Under the pieces are notes generated by a model that saw only the letters and a program-made list of their open reading frames with translations, was not told the origin of the DNA and did not search any database. Made by a program: the position numbers and the translations under genes. A stretch of DNA of 64,000 bases, taken from Citrus sinensis (taxonomy: Eukaryota > Streptophyta > Magnoliopsida > Sapindales > Rutaceae). This document shows, in pieces, positions 35,256 to 44,264 of this stretch (the first letter of the stretch is position 1; every line of letters starts with the position of its first letter). Location of the stretch: assembly GCF_022201045.2 (NCBI RefSeq), contig NC_068564.1:26441001-26505000 (forward strand), read 5' to 3'.

Positions 35256-35531
35256 TTAAAATCGTCCTCTTATTGAATTTACCTCAAGCTCCAACTGGAT
35301 GTCGTAAACACTTCTCTCAATGTCTCTGAGTTGGCTTTCTAAACCCTCAACATAGGCTACTAATTCTGGTGGTTGTAGAGCCCAAATGCGTTGTGTTTTA
35401 CAAAATTGAATCTGCCTTTTGAGATGAGTTTTGACACGTTGAAGTGGTTTAAGAATGTTCAGGAGGAACGATCTAAGTATGAGACTCATGATTAACAATG
35501 ATAAGAGAAAACTTAATGGTAAAATAAACAC
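35256..35531 (-). CDS. Post-pol ORF A, hydrophobic N-terminus plus possible coiled coil
   Basis: 91 codons, 84 bases after the integrase stop, same strand. Residues 1-27 are strongly hydrophobic (membrane or signal-like); residues about 50-85 are rich in Glu, Leu and Ile with a heptad-like pattern (VEGLESQLRDIERSVYDIQLELE). A later Met at residue 16 (MSLILRS) could be the true start. I do not recognise the family. Position after integrase is where some Athila/Tat elements carry env-like frames, but 91 residues is much too short for an envelope protein. Confidence 0.45.
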   Translation of the reverse strand: MFILPLSFLLSLLIMSLILRSFLLNILKPLQRVKTHLKRQIQFCKTQRIWALQPPELVAYVEGLESQLRDIERSVYDIQLELEVNSIRGRF

Positions 35532-35615
35532 ACTTATGCAAAAACAATTTCAATTAGCAAAAGAATAATAATAAAAAGAAAGAAAGAAAAATCAAATCAA
35601 CGAAAAGAAAAAAAA

Positions 35616-37164
35616 TCAATTCAAATTTGGTGGGTCACTCAAATTTATTTCGGTGTCTTCTTCATGTGGTTGGTACTCTAGATATGGCTTTAATCTTTGA
35701 CCATTAACTTTAAACGTGACACCATTCTTTGGGTCTTTAATTTCAATTGCCCCATGTGGAAAAACAATATGAACAATAAATGGGCCAGACCAACGTGAGC
35801 GTAACTTACCTGGGAATAGGTGCAAGCGAGAATTGAATAAAAGCACTTTCTGACCTGGAGTGAACGATTTTCTCATAATTTGCTTATCATGGAAGACTTT
35901 CATTCGTTGCTTGTAAATCTTGGCATTTTCGTACGCGTCATTGCGAATTTCTTCAAGTTCTGCCAGCTGTAATCTTCTTTCTGAGCTGGCTTGCTGCATG
36001 TCAAAATTGAATTTCTTGATGGCCCAATATGCACGATGCTCGAGTTCCACAGGTAGGTGGCAAGCTTTTCCATACACTAGCCTGTAGGGTGACATCTCAA
36101 TCGGGGTCTTGAAAGCCGTTCTATATGCCCATAATGCATCATCAAGTCTTAATGACCAATCTTTCCTGTCTGGCCTCACCGTCTTTTCTAATATGTGCTT
36201 TATTTCTCGATTGGAGATCTCAACTTGGCCACTGGTTTGCGGATGATACGGGGTCGCCACTTTGTGTGTGATTGAATACTTTGTCAAAAGAACTTTGAAT
36301 GCTTTGTTACAAAAGTGGGCACCACCATCACTGATTATTGCTCGAGGGAATCCAAAGCGCGAGACAATGTTGCTTTTCAAAAATCCTATCACCACCTTGT
36401 GATCATTGGTCCTACATGGAATTGCTTCTACCCATTTTGAGACGTAGTCAACACCAACCAATATGTATTGATGGCCAAAAGAAGGGGGAAAGGGTCCCAT
36501 GATGTCGATACCCCATACGTCAAAAATCTCAACCACTAAAATTTGATTTAGTGGCATCATGTTCCTTCGTGTAATGCTTCCCATTCGTTGACACCTATCA
36601 CATGAAGAACAGAAAGTGTAAGCGTCTCGAAATATAGATGGCCAATAGAAACCACATTGTAAAACTTTAGTCGCTGTCTTCTTAGCACTGAAATGGCCTC
36701 CACAAGCTTGTTCATGGCAGAATGAAAGGATATTCTGAATTTCACTTTCTGGGACACATCGTCTAAGAATTTGATCCGCACAATACTTGAACAAATACGG
36801 GTCATCGCAAAAGAAATTCTTTATTTCCGCAAAGAATTTGATCTTGTCTTGCTTGGTCCAATGCTCTGGAAGTTTACCTGTAACAAGATAATTAACTATA
36901 TCAGCATACCAAGGTAATACTTCCACACTCATTAATTGTTCATCTGGAAATGACTCATTTAATGGTAATTGTTCTATAATTGTGTCAAAATGGAGACGAG
37001 AGAGGTGGTCCGCCACAACATTTTCTGTCCCTTTTTTATCTTTGAATTCCAAGTCAAATTCCTGCAAAAGTAACACCCAACGAATTAGTCTGGCTTTTGC
37101 ATCTTTCTTTGTGAGAAGATATTTAAGAGCAGCATGATCTGTGAATATAATTATTTTACAACCA
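35616..37164 (-). CDS. gypsy RNase H (C-terminal end) and integrase, open frame
   Basis: The frame is open from the deletion junction at about 37164 to the stop at 35616. It begins in RNase H ([23 protein letters not shown]). Integrase follows: an HHCC zinc-binding region ending in [12 protein letters not shown], first catalytic Asp in WGIDIMGPF, second in IISDGGAHF, catalytic Glu in [13 protein letters not shown], then the GPY-like region. No chromodomain is seen, as expected for Athila/Tat. DDE residues are all present. Only the RNase H start, RT, protease and gag are missing, so the element would depend on a helper. Confidence 0.9.
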
Positions 37165-37167
37165 ATG

Positions 37168-38408
37168 AGATTTGGAATAAGCTAATACTTAAATTAAAAT
37201 GGCGAGAATAAATTCTAAAATTGGAATTGCAATGGAGAGAATAAATTGAAGAGAAAATCTATTAAATTGACGTACTTGGGTATCTGGATCCGTATCAACA
37301 TGCATCATGGGCTAAATAATCCGTATTAATGCCAATTAAATCATGAGGGGGGAATCCACACCTCATGAACCACGCTCTAATCAATATGGTGCTAAGGGCT
37401 TATCGTGCCAAATAATAATAACTTTATACTAGAAAGCCGGTGTAACCAAGGCGGTATCTAGACAAGATCAGTATTATTTGTCGACGAGAAGTCAAAACAT
37501 CCACAAAAATTAGAGGGGAAGAGAAAATAAATTTACCAAATAAAGCCCATGACACATGTTGAGACTTCACCTTTAACCCAAGCTTGAAAGAAAATTAGCC
37601 ACTCATAATTGAACTAGGGGCAAAATGGGAATTTATTAAAATACGAAGAAAATACAAGATGGAGAAGGAATTATAGAAAATGGATCCCAAAAATGGATTC
37701 AGAGATATCAAATTAGGGGGGGGAGGCCCCCTTTTTATAGATACATGGAGTAAATCATGGCCATCGGATTAAAAACAGTTTGGACGCTCAGGATTGCGCC
37801 ACGTCATCAGTCAACAGTCCACGGTTTGACCACGCGGATGAACAGTAACACGGTTTGACCCGACTTTGAACAGTAACGCGGTTTGACCCGGATGAACAGT
37901 AACGCGGTTTGGTTGAAAATAATCCTGTGTGATGCATGCACCGTACGTGAGATTTTTCGTCCACTGATATGCTGCCACGTCACCATCAACAGTACATAAG
38001 AATTTTAGTCCAACAGGATCGTGACACCTCATCAGTCAATGCCACATCATCGGTCAATGCCACGTCATCATCCGTTTATGTGAACAGTGTCGTGAACAGT
38101 AACGTATACAGTACCGTACACGTGAATAGTACCGTACATGTGAATAGTGCCATTTTTCCTTTTATGCTCCTCCTAAGGTTTTCGACCGTCCTGAGTTCAA
38201 AAGTGATGTCCGTTTTGCCGTCTGATCTCTCCTTTATTGTGAAATGACTATAATGCCCCTAAAATACATAAAATACTTAATTAAAATAAAACACATGTAA
38301 TTAAATCACAAGAAGGTTAAATATATAAAAGTAAGGGTTGTTAGTAAGACTTAAAATGTAAAATGACGGTTTTCTCCTTTATAAATATGCATTTTCTAAC
38401 ACTCAACA
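37168..38408 (-). repeat. 5' LTR of inner gypsy element, internal end deleted
   Basis: Matches 30408-31645 almost base for base. The 149 bases nearest the internal region (equivalent to 30259-30407) are missing, lost with the primer site, gag, protease and RT. The TATA box (37732-37739) and upstream bZIP-type sites are intact. Confidence 0.9.
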
Positions 38409-38413
38409 TGCTC

Positions 38414-38972
38414 CTCCACTAGCGGCATCAATCATACTCTTATCCATAGGCAGTAGACCCTCATAGAAATATTGAATAAGGAGTGGATCACTTATCTGAT
38501 GGTGGGGTCAGCTGGCACATAGCTTTTTGAATCGTTCCTAGTAGTCGTAGAGCAACTCTCCATTATACTGTCGGATTTCACAAATTTCTTTTCGAATGCT
38601 GCCAGCTTTTGATGCTAGGAAATATTTCTCAAAAAATAGCCGACACATCTCATTCCATATAGCGACAGTACCGGAAGGAAGATAATACAACCATTCCTTG
38701 GCTGAATCCGCCAAAGAGAATGAGAAGGCCATTAACTTCACTTGCTCTTCAGAAACTTCGGCTGGTTTCGTTGTGGAGCATACCACATGGAACTCTTTTA
38801 AGTGCTTATTTGGGTCCTCTCCTGCAAGACCATGAAAAGTAGGAAGAAGGTGAATCATCCCAAATTTGAGTTCAAAGTTTACCTAAGGGTTTGGATTCTC
38901 AATGCATAAGGGTTGCTAGTCCAAGTTAGGAGCTGCCAACTTTTTAAGTGTTCGGTTGTTGTTCTGAGCCAT
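38414..38972 (-). pseudogene. gypsy gag, N-terminal part (outer element)
   Basis: A Met at 38972 opens MAQNNNRTLKKLAAPN, followed by two in-frame stops before the well-conserved retrotransposon gag domain (FHGLAGEDPNKHLKEF; AKEWLYYLP; FFEKYF) at 38858-38538. The frame continues to the insertion point at 38413, where the nested element interrupts the sequence GGA/LVDKTPEAA. Confidence 0.8.
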
Positions 38973-39202
38973 TAGTTCAGGTTCTGGGTTGCCTGGCTCT
39001 GTCTTCGGGAGTGGAATGTGGATGGCAAAATCAGGTTCTGAATATAATAGGTTGCTCTAAGTTGTTCGAGTTTCAATCGAATGTCCTCTATGCTCATGAA
39101 AATCTAAATATAGAACATAAAATAACTAATTAAAATAAAATAAACAAATAACAATAAAAATTATTAAAAAAACGAGTGATAATAAACAAACTAGAAGTTA
39201 AT

Positions 39203-39219
39203 CCCCGGCAACGGCGCCA
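39203..39219 (-). other. Primer binding site, tRNA-Asp type
   Basis: TGGCGCCGTTGCCGGGG on the minus strand, the complement of the plant tRNA-Asp(GUC) 3' end. This primer is characteristic of Athila/Tat gypsy elements. Confidence 0.88.
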
Positions 39220-39225
39220 AAACTT

Positions 39226-40971
39226 TGGTAGTGTCGTTGAGTGCACCAAATTTAAAATCTTACTACTACTATAAATAATTAGTATAGAACGAGTAAGGAT
39301 CGATCCCACAGAGACTATGCTAGCTATATTTATTATCAACTCTAAAGCAAGACTTAAAATAAAATAATAATAGAAATAATTAATATAAATTAATCTAACT
39401 AAAGAAAATGCCAATTATAAATAAAAGGAGAGTTTTTGAATTTTTAACTAAATAGCAAGAAATAAAGAAATTAAACTATGAAAACAAAAATTTAATAAAA
39501 ACTCTAATTAAAGGAGAAAGAAATAATAATGATAAAAACTTTTGTTAAAAGATCATTTGCCACCATCAAACATGCACATAATATATCAATTCTATCATCA
39601 ATTTATATTGAAACTATTAACCGTAGATAACAACAACCTCAGTTAGTCTCAATATTTCTTTAGTGTGTCGTTAGGCAAAACAAGCTCTTCACCTAATCTC
39701 TAACCATTAAATAATTTAAAACAAGCTCTTTAAATTTAAGATAACAGAAGCATTAAATAAAGAAAGATATTAGGTTGATCTAGGCAATAAACACACAAGC
39801 TCGGATTATTTAACCTAGGTTATGTTCTCCAATCGAAATCATTGATTCAAATTATTGATTCCAATCTGCTACTAATGATTAAAATATCAAGACAATTACG
39901 GATCAAGAATTTTAATCTAGCAATAGAATTTATTCAAGTCCTATCTAATTGGCTACTCAAACAAGACGAGAATAAAATCATAAACATTAATTATAGAAGA
40001 ACATAAACAATCTCAATTAAATAAATTGAATGATAGAAATTAAAAATTAATCATATGACATGTTTGGAGTTTTGAATTCACCATCAACTAAATAGAAAAT
40101 CTAGCCTAACAAAATTAAATTGGGAATAAGAGAATTGATCAAACCAATCATGGAGATTAATTCAAACTGCTGCCTTTTTCTTCAATTCCCTTCGACTGCA
40201 CATATAATTTTTTTTCTTGTCCTTTGCGGCTGCAAATTGTTTTGTATGTGTGGCTGCCGAATATCCCTTTTGTATTGCTTCCGCTTGATCCTTTTATAAT
40301 GCTGCAATTGCTGCTTTTAAATTCTTGCATTGAAAGAATTAAATCCAAAACCAAAACTGCCCATGCCATAACGTGCTTGCCATTTAAAGCCATGCAAAAT
40401 ATTTGCTTTCTTTAATTTCCATGCACATGCCATTTCAATTCTTTATTTCCAATGCTTTGTCTACCAATTTTTTAGGCAATTCACGTGCATGAGATATGGC
40501 CATTTCCTTTTTTGTTCAATTTGCTTCCCATATTAACCATTGAGCAAGCCAACGCCACCTTAATGCTTGCACATGTAATTACCCTTTAAGATTCTTGATT
40601 CCAATTAAATGAAGCCACCAAATTGAATTAAATTCAATTCCCTCTTTAATCTCCACGTGATGGTCATACTCTTCTGAATATGCATGAATTAATTTTGTTG
40701 GCTTCGATTTTCTTGGTTTCCAAAAATCTCTAATTATTTCTCTTTTCTAATTCCTTCAAGTAGATTTCTTCTTAAATATTCCGATTTAAATTTCTCTTTA
40801 ATCTCATAGTATACCTAAAATAACAAAATAAAAAAACTAAGATAAAAATTAACACATAAAATATAATTTACTAAATTAAAAATTAACTAAAATAACTAGA
40901 ATAGTTAAGATCAAAACAAGGAAAAAATAGAGAAATTAATAACAAAATATATGAAAAATATGCACTTATCA
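39226..40971 (-). repeat. 5' LTR of outer gypsy element, full length
   Basis: 1,746 bp. In element orientation it begins TGATAAGTGCATATTTTTC and ends GACACTACCA, six bases before the primer site. It contains no gene; the open frames near 40157-40415 have truncated counterparts in the other LTR and are chance. Confidence 0.9.
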
Positions 40972-40976
40972 GAATT

Positions 40977-41600
40977 ACCCCACTTTCATGAAAAGGTCGA
41001 TAATTTTTCAAGGGCTTAATTGGTTGTAGTTCATTAGAAGTTGAATATACACAACTCGTTGCCCGAGCTCATAAAAAAAGTTGAGATTTTTTTTAGAAGA
41101 CTTAATTGGTTATGGTTCAATTGACGTCGAGTATACTCAACTTTTTACCTAATTTCCATAAAGAAATTGAGAATTTTTAGGAGACTTAGCGTGCATTTGG
41201 TAGCGTAGCTGCTCCCCATGCTATATTCTAGGAATATTTACTCCTAAAATATAGGGTGAAGAGCAGCGCCCCAAATGCACCATTAATTGGTTATGGTTCA
41301 AATGAAGTCAAGTGCACTCAATTCGTTTCCTAACCTCATTAAAAAAAGTCAAAATTTTTTTCAGGAGACTCAATTGGCCGTGGTTTAATTAAGGTCCATT
41401 ATACTAAATTCTTTATCCGACTTGATTAAAAAGGTTGACAAATTTTTTAGGGAACTTAATCATCGTGGTTCAATTAAAATCTAGTATCCTCAACTCGTTG
41501 CTAGACTTATATGAAAAAAGTTGAGAATTATTGAGGGGTTTAATTGAAGTAGTTTACTTGACTCAGATTTAATGGAGGGATATTTTCATATATTTCTAAT
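40977..41600. repeat. Degenerate tandem repeat array, unit about 95 bp, six or so units
   Basis: Units share GACTTAATTGGTTATGGTTC, AAGTCGAGTATACTCAACTC and AAAAAAGTTGAGAATTTTT with many substitutions. The array starts at the right duplication of the outer gypsy element, and its vocabulary also occurs left of that element (AAGTTGAGAATT at 27341-27352), so the element inserted within the array. One unit is split by the MITE at 41189-41282. Confidence 0.7.
41189..41282. mobile_element. 94 bp hairpin MITE, Tourist/PIF-Harbinger-like, TTA duplication
   Basis: The two halves are nearly complementary over their whole length (GTGCATTTGG..GCTGCTC..CTATATTCTAGGA against the reverse complement of its right arm), forming a long hairpin. 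TTA lies on both sides (41186-41188 and 41283-41285). The neighbouring repeat units read GACTTAATTGG without the element, giving an internal empty site. A transcript would fold like a small-RNA precursor. Confidence 0.8.
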
Positions 41601-41645
41601 CTTTTAAGAATATATATATATATGTAATACTAAAGGGTGTAATAA

Positions 41646-42933
41646 TCTATATATCTATATATCTACATAAAGCTGGGACTTGAGGAGGTGATGTGGCATC
41701 ACCATTTCTTATCTTTGTATATTCTCTATTATCTAATAAATAGAGAAATTTTCTTTTAGATTTGGCTTTTCATCTTCTCATAGTTAATTTGATTGTTATT
41801 ACACAATAACAATTATATAAAGAATTTATTGAGACATATTCTTTGTAATGAACATCCAAGGGGAGTGTTATGAATTTATTAAAATAAATGTAGATGTTCA
41901 TAACATATATCTCTTAGTCTCCCTACTATCTTCCATTAGCAACATTTAGCTTTCTTATAACTCCCACTATCTCACAATGAATTATGATCCATAATTTTTC
42001 ATTAATTTCATGGAGTGATTATGTAACTATAAAAGGAGAGCTCATCTTTTTGTTTTGTACACACACAATTGGAATGAATAAAATCACTCTAGAATATATT
42101 CTCTCATTTTATTCTTTATCTTGCGTTACTTCTTTATTTGTATTGCTGACTAATAGCTTTTTTTTTTTATAAGACTGCCTCATCTTAAAAAAAAATCAAT
42201 TCATATTTTTTATCAGTTTCATCAAGTGTAAAGTAAGAAAAAAAGATAATACTAATTTTTTTTCAAAGCTGCGTGAAGCGCGGTTCTATTTTCTAATATA
42301 TATATAAAGTTAGGATTTGAGGAGGTGATGTGGCATCACCATTTCTCATCTTTGTATATTCTCTATTATCTAATAAATAGAGAAATTTTCTTTTAGATTT
42401 GGTTTTTCATCTTCTTATAATTAATTTGATTGTTATTACATAATAACAATTATGTAAAGATTTTAATGAGACATATTCTTTATAATGAACATCCAAGGAG
42501 GAGTGTTATGAATTTATTAAAATAAATATAGATGTTCATAGTATATATCTCATAGTCTCCCCACTATCTCCCATTAGCAACCTTTAGTTTCCTTATAACT
42601 CCCACTATGTCACAAGGAATTATGATTCATAATTTTTTATTAATTTCGTGGAGTGATTATATAATTATAAAAAGAGAGATAATCTTTTTGTTTTTGTACA
42701 AATACAATTGGAATGAATAAAATCATTCTATAATATATTCTCTCATTTTATTCTTTATCTTGTGTTGCTTCTTTATTTGTATTGCTGGTTAATAACTTTT
42801 TTATTTTTTATAAGACTACCTCATCTTAAAAAAATTAATTTATATTTTTTATTAATTTAATTAAGTGTAAAATAAAAATATATATATATTAAATTTCTTT
42901 TTAAAACTGCGTGAACGCGATTTTATTTTCTAA
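41646..42933 (+). mobile_element. 637 bp tandem pair with Helitron-like termini
   Basis: Two head-to-tail copies (about 41646-42296 and 42291-42933) share AGGAGGTGATGTGGCATCACC near the left end and TATTCTCTCATTTTATTCTTTATC internally. Each right end has a GC-rich palindrome-prone sequence (GCGTGAAGCGC in copy 1, degraded to GCGTGAACGCG in copy 2) about 15 bases before CTAA followed by T. The left end starts with TC after A. These match non-autonomous Helitron rules (5' TC, 3' hairpin plus CTRR, A/T target, tandem occurrence). Plain tandem duplication is the alternative. Confidence 0.55.
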
Positions 42934-43020
42934 TTTAATTCATATTTTGGGTGATTTGGGGAAATGAGGTGTATGCCACGCAATTCCCCCAAATAACTCA
43001 ACAAAAACAAAACGCCCAGT

Positions 43021-43108
43021 TCCCAATCAATAATCGCTCCCACCAGTCACCACCGCCACTTCGCCACAAACATCACGCAAACACATACGAGCATTTCAAC
43101 AATTTCTG
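43021..43108 (+). other. Probable 5' untranslated exon of DDL-like gene
   Basis: A pyrimidine/C-rich AT-poor stretch ends in AATTTCTG/GTAAGC at 43108, a strong donor. The matching acceptor is probably TTTTAG at about 44231-44236, giving an intron of about 1.1 kb in the 5' leader before the ATG at 44265. The 5' end of the exon is not defined. Inside the intron lies a 9 bp stem (43411-43419 with 43441-43449). Confidence 0.45.
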
Positions 43109-44264
43109 GTAAGCAAGAATTTTCTTTTAGATGTAAAAAAAACTAATTAAAATGCATTGCATTGAGTGCTAATTTCTATTTCAAGGGTTTAGGTAGGGTT
43201 TTGTTTCTGCGATTAATAATAGTTCAGTCATTACTAGCAATAATGTGCCGGCATATGCTAATTTCGAAAATAAATTAAGAATTTTTTTATATTCCTTTTT
43301 ATATAATTGGGGATGTCTGGGGCTGCCGTTAAGATACTATAAAATCGGCGGTAGCGAATCTCTTAGAGAAAGAGAGGGACGAGAGTATTGAGAGGAAGCA
43401 AAATAGAAAAGGCTGTGCAATCCAGCCGCTCGCTTCTCACTGCACAGCCAAGTTCGCCGCTCCCCCTTTGCTTTGGTTTTACTCTTGCTTTTACCAGTAA
43501 TAAAGAGAAGTTTTGTTAGGTCGGTGAGAAGACGATGGAAATGAATTGGCTTTTTCTAAAAAAAAAGAATTAGTACGAAATTGTGTAGGATTTGATTATT
43601 TAGAAGGAAATATTATTGCGATTTCTTGCTTTTCTTTTCTCTTTCTAGTGATTTGATGTTTCACAAGATTTCTTACCTCCATTGCAAGTTCACATGTTGC
43701 TCCATCCACTAGGTTTCAGTCCACGCTTTTTTCGATTATTTGAACACCCAAAACGCACCCTTTCACTGTCGGAATGTGATGTTCAATTCTGTGAAACTAG
43801 TGCTTGAACACACATACAATTAATGAAACATTGAAACTGGAGCAGATTTAGAAAGCAACAAGAAAATTACATTAAGAAATTTTTCTTGCCTTATTTTGTT
43901 CGCAAGTTTATTAGATCTGCAAAGAATTGTAATTTTCATTTTGATAATTTGATCATAGCTTGGAATGTCCCTTTTTTTTAAAAACAAAAAAAAAAAAATT
44001 TCTGTGGATTGGGTCCCCGTCTCATTCTCCATCCCTGATTTTATAAGGGGATCATGGTAATTTTATTTGCTAGGGTTTTAAGTTTGATAGTTGAGGTGAG
44101 TTCTTCATTTGTGTTGAAAAGTTATGTTATTGCTGCTGTAGTAATATGTTTTGGCATAATTTTTCTAAATTTTGCTTACCCTTTTCTTTATTTTGATGAA
44201 ACCTAATGGTGCTTGTGCCTTGAATTCTCATTTTAGTTTTGATAAGCTGACTTGAAAGGTCAGA

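Larger units (their letters stand above)
30259..38408 (-). mobile_element. Inner Ty3/gypsy retrotransposon carrying three extra ORFs, nested in outer gag
   Basis: LTRs at 37168-38408 (5' in element orientation, internal side truncated) and 30259-31645 (3', complete). Target duplication TGCTC at 30254-30258 and 38409-38413. The LTR copies differ at roughly six to eight places over about 1.24 kb by eye, so insertion is recent and younger than the outer element. Primer site, gag, protease and most of RT are deleted: the 5' LTR joins directly to RNase H near 37165. RNase H-integrase remains open, followed by three same-strand ORFs at 35531-35256, 35114-34557 and 34243-33575, then 1.9 kb of A/T-tract-rich DNA and the polypurine tract. 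Confidence 0.92.
27353..40971 (-). mobile_element. Outer Ty3/gypsy retrotransposon (Athila/Tat-like), internally deleted, host of a nested element
   Basis: LTRs at 39226-40971 (5' in element orientation) and 27353-28498 (3', truncated). Perfect 5 bp duplication GAATT at 27348-27352 and 40972-40976. The primer site is complementary to tRNA-Asp, typical of the Athila/Tat branch. Minus-strand gag and a DLGASI protease are present. RT, RNase H and integrase are missing: sequence just after the protease joins directly to the middle of the 3' LTR at 28498/28499, deleting about 587 bp of LTR as well. An 8.15 kb gypsy element (30259-38408) is inserted in gag. Without it the element is about 5.5 kb. 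Confidence 0.92.
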
